From positions 29,772,189 to 29,836,188 of the forward strand of contig JAVMKO010000010.1 in NCBI GenBank assembly GCA_032164245.1: a DNA stretch of 64,000 nt. The letters run 5' to 3'. This DNA is from Sternotherus odoratus. Lineage: Eukaryota; Chordata; Testudines; Kinosternidae. The translations under genes and the position numbers were made by a program. The notes beneath the pieces were generated by a model. It saw only the letters and a program-made list of their open reading frames with translations, ran no database searches and was not told the DNA's origin. Shown in pieces: positions 48,201 through 60,200 of this stretch (its first letter is position 1; each line of letters begins with the position of its first letter).

Positions 48201-51200
48201 ATGATTTTGCTTTCTTTTGAGAATATCAAAAATTTGAATTTTCCAGTAGATTATAGAGAAATTAGGGAAGGGAGTTCTGTCCAGAAATGAAAATTTAATT
48301 TTTGATATTCTGGCAAATACATATGGAAAACATACCAGCATATCTTCTGAAATCTACTATTGTTCTGGCATACTGAAGAAGAGTACCTGATTTGTACAAG
48401 CCATGGGGACAGTACATACCTATGTATCTGAGATTGGAATCTTGTTGCATGAACAGAATTCTGCTGTGGACAGATGATGTACCAGTGCACAACCTCTGCA
48501 GCATCAAGGACTGCACTGGCAACTTGCCAGGAGCCAGAGGGCTGTACTTTATTTATAAAAGTATTTACAAAATTGTCAATTTAATTCCAGGATGCGTACA
48601 GGCTAAATGAAACTTGTATGAATAAAATGTTTCTAACCTTAAAATCCTTCTTTGTTTTTCCCTTTCTCTCCTTCCACTTCCCACTTTACTTCGTTTGTAT
48701 GCTTTTCTTACTTTTCCTCTCTCCTTCAACCTTTCAGATGTTTTTTTCCTTCCAGATTTCCCCATCAGTTGTTTAGTTGCAGCCTGCCCCAATATTCTGC
48801 TGCCAGCCAGCATCTGGCATTTGGTTTCTTCATGTACCTTAGCTGTTCAGCAGGAGGTAGCCATCACTTCTGCTCCCCACTGAACTTATCACTGAGCAGA
48901 ACAAACTAATGCTAAACCAAAAAAGAATGTTGCTAGGGCTCTGCAAGGCAGTGCATTTTATCATATGCACAACAGTGCTGCTGGTATTCAGTGACCCTGG
49001 AGACTGGTGGAGCAATAAACATCTTGGAAAGCCATATGTTGATACACTGTTTATCATTTAATATTTACAGTTGTGTCCCCAATATGCTAACCACATTACA
49101 GGCATTCAAGAAGGGGGGCAGTGTAAGGTCTGAGGAGCTGTTAATCTAAGGACTGACAGAATGGGCAAGGGAAAGAATAGGCAATCTATATTCAAGTCAA
49201 CGTGATTCTCTGTAAGCAGCATGGCCATATACTATGATTATGCTGTTTTTTAGCAAGGGTTGCAAAATCTATTAACCAGTGATAAGTAGTAAGCTTTCCC
49301 TGGTGCCAAGCCATTAGTACATATTTTGCAGAAATTTTGATTTAAAAGTTCCTTGCTTTTCTGACTGAAATAATAACCTAAATATGAACATTGAAAATAA
49401 GTGTTTTGCCTTCTTTACTCCACAAACACAACTCTGTTCCTCTGGTCATGTTCATAACTTTGCCAGGCAGTACCAGGATGAAACAAACTTAAAAAATCTG
49501 TTCAGGCACACAGCTGCAGTTCAAACTTTTGCAGTTGGCAGTGTGAAACTGTCAAGTACATCCACTTCACTCTGTTGCTGCTGCCGGGGAAAAGGAGTAA
49601 TAGAAGTATGCTCTGGAGTTATTTGCTAGGTAGAGGATAATTATGCTGCCCACAATAGCTAGAGGGCTCTGATGGTGGGAGGAGAAACAGAAGGCTCTTC
49701 CTTTCCAGAAGCTGGAGAGGGTGAATCTTCAGAGTCATAAGACATTTACTGCCCAGAGGCTGATACAAAAATCAAAGCCTTCCATCTGCATCCCCTCCCA
49801 AAAAAGGAAAATAGAAAAACTAGCACCCTTTTCTTTTTTTATATCAGTTAGGCATGGGGGGGGGGGAAAATCACCCCCCCTAACCAACTTAGCCATACCA
49901 GCAAAAGCCCAATATAAACAGTTATACTAGGGGAAAAGGTTCTTTTGCTGGTACAGTTTATTTCATTTAGGGATCTGTTAGTAGTTAGTTATATTGGCAA
50001 AAACACTCTGGCTGGTTCCGAGCAAGTCTACACTACATAATTAAGTCGAGCTAAGTTATGTCAACATATTGCTGCTACAATAATTAAATCTCTTTTGCAT
50101 GTCTGCACTATGCTTCTTGTGTTGGCAGTGCGCATCCTCACTGGCAATGCTTGCATGGATGCAGACAGTGGTGCACCCTGGGTAGCTATCCCACTGGAGC
50201 TCACTACCATCTAGCACAGGGAGTTTTGGAATGGGTTTGCAATGCTCATTGGTGCAAATGAATCATACCGGGCGATTGGGAACATGGTTTCAATGTTACG
50301 TGAAGTAGTTTTCTCATCCCAGAATGTTTAGCACATTTTTTCAAAAGCCATGCAAAACCGTGCATCTGCCATCTCTCTGAGAAGCATGCACAGTTCTGCA
50401 CTATTGTGCTGAGCATTGCAAGCACAACACACCTGATCCTGCAGTACCTGCAGAGAAGCGGGGGGGAACATGATCATTCATTGGAGATCAGCTTTCTGTG
50501 GGATGTGGAAAGAAACAATTGAGGGTTGTTGTTGGCATTCACGGAGCAGCTGCAGATGGTAGAACACTGGTTCTGGGCCTGAGAAACAAGCACTGATGAT
50601 GGGATTACATCATTATTTAGGTATGGGATGACTAGCGATGGCGGCTGAACTTTCGGATGTGCCTGGCCACATTCCTGGAACTGTTTGTGGAACTTACTCC
50701 AGCACAGCAACCCCAAAATGAAGCTGCACTGACAGTCGAGAAGTGAGTGGCAATTACTGTATGGAAGCTTGCAATGATAGGTTGCTATCAATCAGTCAGG
50801 AATCAATTTGGAATTGGGAAATCCAATGTATGGATTGCTGTGATGCAAGTCTGCAGGGCCATTAATGGAGTCCTGCTACGAAGGACTGGGCAATGTGCAG
50901 GACATACTGGATGGTTTTGCTGCAATGGGGTTCCCGAACTTCGGTGGGGGAGTGGGGGGCGTGGATGGCATGCATCTCTCTATTTTGGCATCAGACCACC
51001 TTCCCACAGAATACATCAATAGAAACGACTACTTTTCTATGGTATTGCAAATGCTGGGTGATCACTGGGGACGTTTCATCTACATCAGTGTGGGATGGCT
51101 AGGGAAGGTGCATGACACACACATCTTTAAGAACACAGGCCTATTCAGAAAGCTGCAAGCAGGGATTTTCTTTCCAGGATTACCATTGGGGATGTTGAAA

Positions 51201-54200
51201 TGCCAATAGTGATCCTGGGAGACCCAGCCTATCTATTACTGCCGCGACTCATAAAGCCATACATTGGCCACCTCGACAGCAGCAAAGAATGCTTCAACCA
51301 CAGGCCCAGCAGAAGCAGAATGACATTGGCACTGTCTACTCAGGAGACCAGCCCTCAGTGAAAAAAAATATCCCAATGGTTATAGCTGCCTGCCGTGTGC
51401 TTCATAATACCTGTGAGACGAAGGTGGAAAAGTTTTCACCAGGGTAGAGGTGGAATGACTGTCTGCCAACTTTGAGCAGCCAGATACCAAGGTTATAAGA
51501 AGAGCTCAGTGGGGAATCTTTGAAAGACTCTTTTAATTGTGAGCCACAGTAATGTGTGTTGCAGTCGTGTACTGTGCCTGGCATTTTTTTTTTTTTTTTT
51601 TTTTTTTTTGCATCTCGGTATAAACCTTGTAATGAATGCTGTGTGTATAGTAATATAACATTGCCAATGAGCCTATTGCTATTATCTGTGAATGATGTCA
51701 GCCCAAGCCAGCATATGTTGTGAACTAAGAAAGATTAACTTAAGTTTCCATAAATAGACTTTTATTCCAAACCCATCCTAACAGACATATTTATAATTGA
51801 ATGAAAATTTATAAATATAGAGAAAAGAACCTTTGAAGGGGAAAGAACAGTCATTTTCATTTCACAAACACATATATCAACCGTGTCTCTCTCAGGTCAG
51901 TGTATATGTGGCTGTTACTGTTTGTACTCTCCCCCAGAGTGGTAGGGGTAATGCGGCAGCCCCAGATACCATGTGGGAATGAGGGGTGTAAGGAGATCCT
52001 GGACTGCAGCTCTCTATGAACTGCAGAGGGAGGGGAGTACAGGTCTGTTGAACCTGAAGATCAGCAAGAGTCTCCAGCATGTCTGTTTGCCGCTCGAGAA
52101 GTGCTAGCATCTTCTGCTGCACATCTCTCTCCTTTTCCTGTTCTGTTCTGCAGGGCCCTCTCTGCCTAACTCTACAGGGGAATGAGAAGCGGATAATTAA
52201 TAGAATTGCTATTTCACTACCTCTTCTAGCATGATTAAAAAGGAGTAAATGAACAGATGCCTGCAATATTAAAGCAAACTACATACTTACCAGAGGTTCT
52301 TTCCCCTGCATCAAACTTGCCCGCGCTGGACTCTAGGGATTGGCTTGACTGCTCTGGAGTCAAACACAGGTGTTGGCTTGCTGTGCTACTGAATCACTGG
52401 TTGCCTGTCCCCCATACTCCACCACCTGCTCTTCCTCATCAGACAACTCCTCCTCACTGTTCACCCCGGGGTCTGTGACTCTGACTCCTCTGAAGTATCC
52501 ACAGAGCTCTTGGCAGGGTGGTCATGGTGTCTCCGCTGAGGATGGCATGCAGCTCTTTTTAAAAGCGGCAAATATGTGGGTCTGCATCAGATAGACTGTC
52601 TGACACTATTGCCTTTTGTTACACCTGCTGCAGCTCCTTGGCTTTCATGTGGCATTCCTGCGGGTCCCTCTTGTAGCCCTTCTCCCCCGGGCCCCAAGCG
52701 ATTTGCTTGCAGATATTGACATTTCTATAGCTGGATTAGAACTGTGTCTGTACAGCCTCTTCTCACAGACTCAGGACACCCACCACCTCCTGTGTACGCC
52801 AGGCAGGAGCATGTCTGCAGCATGTAGCCAGCACATTCGGCTGGGTAGGCTGACCCGCCAACCCAAGCTGAACCAGCTGGATTGGCCCCAGTCCCAGCCA
52901 CACCAGCCAGATCAGCCCCAGCCCATCTCCCTTTAATTTAAACGTTATTTATATCCCTTAAACATGAGTTCTTAAATAACAAAGAAATACAGGAACAGTT
53001 TTAAAACTTGACCTCCTGGTGTTAAGAAGAAAAGTACACAATAGTCTTTCATTTTGCCAGATTGGAAACAATTACACTCAAGGTTCAGTAGAGTAGGACT
53101 CATAAAACCACATTAGTGAATGTTTTATATAATGCTGTTCTGACCACTGGATGAAAGTATTCCTTTTGTCTGAATTCCTTCCACCTTATTCCATTGAAGC
53201 AAGAAGGTAAAAAAAACCTGTCGGTCACCCCATCTATAAAGGATGGTGCCACTCCTTTCTGATTTTGTTTTTATGTTTGCACAGTGGGAGGATGAGACTT
53301 TCATTGACTGGTGCCCATTTTGTGGAGGACATTGTTAATATGGTTAAGAGGTGTTTGAAACCATGCTATTATGAATAAGCAGCTGTAGTTAGTTTTAGTG
53401 GCATTATTTAGTTTAAAAAACACTCTCTGTAGGAGTTTTACAATTACCTTGTACCTGGATGATTTGTAAAAATGGCACAAGACATTTTTTTGGCTATGTC
53501 TCACTTTTTCCAGTGTTATTCATAGATGGTGAGATAAGGGTCCTCTGTTCTTGGGCTGCAAATGTGGAAAGTATGATGGTGCTAACAAGAGTAATGAATA
53601 ATAAAACCAGTTAATTTTATTAAGCTAACCATAGGTGGCTTAACCTCCACCACCCTCACAGACAAAAAAGGGGATTAAGGTAAGAAATACGTTTCTACAT
53701 GTACATACCTGAATCTATATAATTAAATATCAAGTTGTACCAATGTTGATGAAAATGAGTACATTGTATTTCACGATATGTGTATATTAAACATATTTCT
53801 TTTGTTGTGTAGGTATATCAGAACCATCTTTTATTGCTAAAAGTGAAGATCGTTTGTTTAAACACTTATTTCAAGACTATCAAAAATGGGTTCGCCCAGT
53901 CCAACGCTTGAATGACACAATAAAAATAAAGTTTGGTCTTGCAATCTCTCAGTTAGTGGATGTGGTACGTATGGTAAATAATTTTAAAATTAAAAACTGA
54001 GCAGAGCTTTTAGAATAGGGAAGTTTTCATGGAAAAATAACTAGATATTCTATTGTTAAATAATTGTGAATATTATATATACAAATAAAAAAAATAATGA
54101 AACATTTAAAAAAGAGGCTTATATAGATAACGGTGCAATGAGGAGGGAAGCCCCAGAAACAGAGAGCCTTGGAGAAGTGAAGATGAAGGAAGAAAAGCAG

Positions 54201-57200
54201 AGAGTTGTCAGAGGCCACAGAGAGAATGATGAAAATAAGTGGCCGTTGGACATATTTTTGTTTTCTGTAAACTTTGTTAACTAAAGCTTTTAATATTTAT
54301 AAAGTTATAGGGTTTTTTATTGTTTAAAATTGATTTAAATGAATAAATACAAAAACATGTTTTTAAATTGTAGCAATCTGTTCTGTTGTTGGTTCTATAA
54401 ACATAAAATGTAGGAAAGCTTTTGCATAAAAGAAGAAGAAATAAATATAATGTCCTTGAAAATGTCAGTTCCATAAAAGAGATGTTCTAAGTTATGCCAT
54501 ACTAGTAGACTATTAAAGATGTCAACTTGATTTATTTTAATTCACTAATTTTAAAAATGTTTCCTAATTGAGCACCTTTTGAAAAGTATATTCTGAATTT
54601 AAACATCAAAAAAAAAAATCTGTAAAGCTTTTTCTGCTCACTTAATGGTTTTAAAGGGTATTTTCAATTAGTCATTTTGTTCCTTGATGACTGCACAGGG
54701 AACCAGTAGTACTGTACTATACATGAAATGCTATAAAATATACAAAGGTAACAAAGAGTCCTGTGGCACCTTAAAGACTAACTATAAAGTTTTGAAGCAT
54801 AAGCTTTCGTGGGCTAATACCCACTTCGTTGGATGCAAGCAAGTGTCCACTTCCACTGCTTGCATCCGACAAAGTGGGTATTAGCCCACGAAAGCTTATG
54901 CTTCAAACTTTATAGTTAGTCTTTAAGGTGCCACAGGACTCTTTGTTACCTCTGCTATTCCAGACTAACACGGCTACCTCTCTGATTCTATAAAATATAC
55001 AAAGTAAATCAATGTTGAATGTGAGGGGGAGGGGAAATCACTTTTTCATTAACTTCTTTTGGTTACCATAATTGTAGTTGATGGCTGTAACAATAGTAGT
55101 TAGAAAAAATGGACAAACATGCTTTTCAAATGGAGTCTTTCTCAATTAATATATTTGTATTGCAACTTATGAGCCTCCTTTGAACAAAACTACAGATGGT
55201 TATTGTGAATAAGCAGTGTAAAATCATTGTTCCCATAAAAACATGCTGTTTAAATTTTTTATAGGATGAGAAAAATCAGTTGATGACAACAAATGTTTGG
55301 CTGAAACAGGTATGTGCAAATGTTAACTGAAGAGTCTACTGAGTGACTAAAATGTAAAGTTGTTATCAAATTTTGTAGGTGTTTGTATATTTATAGTCTC
55401 TTTAATAACCACAACATTTAATAACCACAACATTAAGTTAAATAATTAAAAAATAAAGCTAAAAGTTCTCTAAAAAAATAAAATTTATAATAAAGGTGAC
55501 TTGTCTCTTATTTATACTCAGGCATTTCTTTTTAAATTAGCTATTAAATAGTTGACTAAGGTGGGGGAGTACGTGAGATTCTCTGCATTGGTTCTTGAAG
55601 CAGCAGTCTGTCCTTACTAACACCTGCTACTACTACAGAATAGCAAGAAAGTCTGGTGAAATCCACTTATGTCCTTCCCAACTGTCACTGCCCAGTACTT
55701 TAACTAGATGAACTGGTTCAATTAAAATAGGTGGCCTAACAGGACATTTAAAGCTCTACTCAATGGTGAATCTTTTGAGATCCTATTTTTTTCTTGCACT
55801 TCTACATTTTCTAGTTCAGAAATAAAAGTGCCAAAATGTTAAGGTGGTATTATATTATTTCGAATGCTGACAGATCCAGAAAGCACTGGCAATCTCATGA
55901 GACAGCAAGATCTTTTCTGACCCTAAAGTTCAGGTCAACTGTAGATAAGCTTCCAAACTTTTGGATGCTTATCTAAACCAAAGTTTTTCAAGTTTGCCCA
56001 TCCTTATTTTGTAACTGCTTTAATTTATGTGAATACATGGTTAGAGAAGTTTTTAATATTTTTTAAAACTCCATACAGAAGTACTGTGAAACTAAATGGC
56101 TCTTAAAATTGAAGAAAGAAAAATTGGACCAATTAGATGATGACTAACTTGGTCACCATGTTCATTGTAATATGCAAGATGTGGAAGCAAAAAGTCTGAT
56201 CTCTCTTTTACATCCCTTCTACTTAGTTTTTTGGATGAAAAAGATCTAGCTAGCTGTATATTGCCTGTTTTACGTCAGTTTTAAAGATATTATAACATTT
56301 ATCATGTATTTATAGGAATGGATTGATGTAAAATTAAGTTGGAACCCTGAAGACTATGCTGGAATAACATCTATTCGTGTCCCATCAGAGTCTATCTGGA
56401 TTCCAGATATTGTGTTGTATGACAAGTAAGATTTTAATCTTATTCTATAAAATAAATCTACCCCTGCCACATTGACCATCCTCGCTACACATAGAATGAG
56501 GCATGGGTTCTGCAGATAAATGTGTGATCACATAATTAGACTGTATTATAATACCTTCACATAAGGGGTCAGAATTAAAAATGCATGGACTGCCTTACCT
56601 TTGGTCATTTCCAGACTTCTGAATGCTTTGCTTTACAATCTTAATTTTTTTAACATTGCCTTTTTCTATGGAATTTTCTAGGATTTAAAAAAAATAGGTA
56701 CTGTAATTATTTCATATGAAATGATTTGCTAGTCAGAAGTAGAACACTGTCCTGCACAAACATGCATTCATTTATGTTAGGGCCCTGCAGAGTCCTAGGT
56801 GAATGAGTGTACAGTTCTGAATACAAACTAATAGGCCGAGGCGGTCAAAATAAATCCTCCTATATATATCTACCGTATGTTCCGGCGTATAGGACGACTT
56901 TTTTGAGACTATTTTCCTGGCTTAAACTCAGGGGTCGTCGTCTTATTCGCCGGTAAAAAAAAACCACACACAAAAAGCGCGTGCGCCCCGCTCTCCTGTG
57001 CGCTCTCTCAGCGCGCTCCCAGCAGCCCGCCCGCGGCGGGGACGGGAGAGCGGGGCGCATGCGCTTTTTGTGTGTGGTTTCTTTTTTTTTTTTGTAATCC
57101 GGCTTTTTTACTGGAAAACTCTGGGGTCGTCTTATACGCCCCGTCGTCCTATACGCCGGAACATACGGTATATATATAAAAGTCAAATGGTGTATGCGTG

Positions 57201-60200
57201 CGTGCATGTACTTTCCCTTACTCCTTCCACACCGTTTGAGCTAGAGACTTGAAATTTGGTACAGTTATAGGTCTTAGGGTCCTAATCAGGGTAAGAGTCA
57301 AAAAAATTTCAAATCTCACCTCTGCCGCCCCCCCAGGGGTGAAATTCTTTAAAGCCCATTCACATCAGCTGGGCAGCAGGTTAACACCTGCTGTTCTCTG
57401 TGACATAGTTATGATGTAATAATACCCCCCTCCAACGGACCCTGCACTCGCTCAGCTCTCTGCCCCCGCCCTCCCTCCAATGGCCCCGGCACTCGCTCAG
57501 CTCTCTCCCCCCTTCCCCCCCTCCAACGGACCCCACACTCGCTCAGTTCTCTTCCCCCCATCCAGGGCCCCCCACACTTGCTGAGCTCTCTCCCCCCTCA
57601 GGAAAGAATCGAAAATTTTTAAAATCTCACTCCCCTCCCTCCCTCCAACGCCCCCCCCCCACTCGCTCAGCTCCCTCCCCCCCCCCCAACGGACCTTGCA
57701 CTCGCTCAGCTCTCTTGCCCCTCAGGTAAGAATCGAAAATTTTTAAAATCTCCCCCTCCTCCCCCCACTCCAATGCCCCCCACCCACTCGCTCAGCTCTC
57801 TCCCCCCTCCCATCCTCCAACGGATCCCGCACTCACTCAGCTCTCTGCCCCCGCCCCCCCTCCAACGGCCCCGGCACTCGGTCAGCTCTCTCCCCCCTCC
57901 CCCCCTCCAACGGACCCCACACTCGCTCAGCTCTCTTCCCCCCATCCAAGGGGCCCCACACTCACTGAGCTCTCTCCCCCCTCAGGAAAGAATCGAATTT
58001 TTTTAAAATCTCTCCACCCTCCCCCCCTCCAACGGACCCCACACTCGCTCAGCTCTCTTTGAGCAACGCTGGGTCCCCTTCCCCCCCTCCGACAGACCCG
58101 AGCAACGCCGGGTATTTCTGCTAGTATATATATAATAACCAATATACAAATATGTTAAATTAAATTTTACTCGCCTTTCTTATACATCTATGCAGAGAGG
58201 TAATAGAATTGGAGAGACTGAATTTTGAATGAGTTTCTGCTCCATTTATATTTTGCATACACAGTGCCTGTAAAATACTGGTTGATTGTTTAGTAAGAGA
58301 AACCTATTATTGTATTTATAAAACAAAAAAGTTTGGAAGTGCTAAGTGTATTGTTTGTTTTATGCATGCATAACTGAGTTAAAGTAAAATTGATTTTCAC
58401 CAGCCCACCAATATGTACATCTGTTAAGCAGGGATGATGCCTATCAAAAGTCAAGCTTTGACCCTCTCTTCTGAGGCACTAGAGCTGTTCAGAAAAGTTG
58501 CACAAATGTTATTATAATGGGAAAATGTTTTTTTCACCCATTGCTTTTCTCAGTCAGCTTAAACTTAAAAACATCGAGTCCTGATCTGAGGACAAAAGTT
58601 CAAAATTTCCACTCTAAAGCTAAAAATCTGAGAGTGATAAGCATCTGAAATGACACTTTGGAGTGTTAACACTTGATAGGAAACCTTAACTAAAACCACC
58701 TGGTTGTAATGTGTGTAATAACAGTCAAATATGCATATTTTTTCTTTTCAGTGCAGATGGTCGTTTTGAAGGAACAGCTACAAAAACAGTAGTAAAATAT
58801 GATGGGACCGTTGCTTGGACTCCCCCAGCAAACTACAAAAGTTCTTGTACCATAGATGTTACATTCTTTCCATTTGACCTCCAAAACTGCTCCATGAAAT
58901 TTGGTTCCTGGACCTATGATGGCTCACAGGTTGATATAATTCTAGAAGATTATGATGTTGACAAGAGAGATTTCTTTGATAATGGAGAATGGGAAATAGT
59001 AACGGCAACAGGGAGCAAAGGGAAGAGAACTGATGGTTGCTGCTGGTACCCATTTATTACATATTCATTTGTAATTAGACGGTTGCCTCTTTTTTACACT
59101 CTGTTTCTCATTATTCCGTGTATAGGACTTTCATTTTTAACTGTCCTTGTCTTTTATCTCCCTTCAAATGAAGGTGAAAAAATTTCTCTCTGCACTTCGG
59201 TACTGGTGTCTTTGACTGTCTTTCTTCTTGTTATTGAAGAAATTATACCATCATCTTCTAAAGTTATACCACTTATTGGAGAGTACTTGGTCTTTACTAT
59301 GATTTTTGTGACATTGTCCATTGTGATAACTGTCTTTGCTATTAATATTCATCATCATTCTTCTTCTACTCACAATGCTATGGCACCTTGGGTCCGCAAG
59401 ATATTTCTTCATAAACTTCCAAAGCTACTTTGCATGAGAAGTCATGTAGATAGATACTTTACTCAGAAAGAAGAAACTAGCAATATCAGTGGATCAGAAT
59501 CATCTAGGAACACCTTGGAAGCAGCTCTAGATTCTATCCGATACATTACAAGACATATCATGAAGGAGAATGACGTTCGTGAGGTGTGTGTATTGGTGAC
59601 GTTGCACTCATTTGTTCAGATTAGAAATTAGAATAGAAATTTTAAAAAATGGCTTAGAGAACCTGTCTCTGTTCTTATCTAGTATAGCTGAGACCAGTTA
59701 TTTCCTGAAATAGCTAGAAATGCTAGTCTTGTTTCAAGATATCCTGCTTTTGGGGAGCGATAAAAAGGCCTTCCAGTAAACAAGTAAATTTTTAAGATTA
59801 GCAGCCGTGTTAGTCTGTATTCGTAAATAAAACGAGGAAGAAGGTGCTACAAAGTCTTCCTTTTTTTATTTAAGTAAATTTTTGATAGACTCCATATGAG
59901 TACTGTATACTTTCTGCAATGGTGATCAAAATCTGTCTGACTCCCTTTTACAATTAAGCCTTTTGTGGTCTTTCTGAAAATATTTTCTTATAATTATAAA
60001 TCCCTTACAGATGTTTGGTCAATTACAACAGTAGAGTGAATGAATATTCAAAATATTATTTTGCCTTTATGGTGCTCAACTAGACTGTTTCATTATCACA
60101 TTATTGTTAGGGAGTATGTATTCTTAATTTTAACACATGACTATATATCTTTGTCATTTTAAATGTAATTAATTTGTATAATTTAAAAAAACACATTAAA

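Larger units (their letters stand above)
50019..52650. mobile_element. Decayed Harbinger transposon, opposite orientation
   Basis: The left end (GAGCAAGTCTACACTACATA, then TAAGTCGA) resembles a Harbinger terminus. A decayed nuclease lies on + and decayed MYB-like exons on -, the same convergent layout as 879-11994 but reversed. No right terminus is found, so it may be truncated. It is in CHRNA5 intron 1. Confidence 0.7.

Noticed and set aside
54747..54950. CRISPR-like or regulatory palindrome
   Set aside because: Single inverted pair with a target duplication, explained by a retroelement insertion; CRISPR arrays do not occur in vertebrate nuclear DNA.
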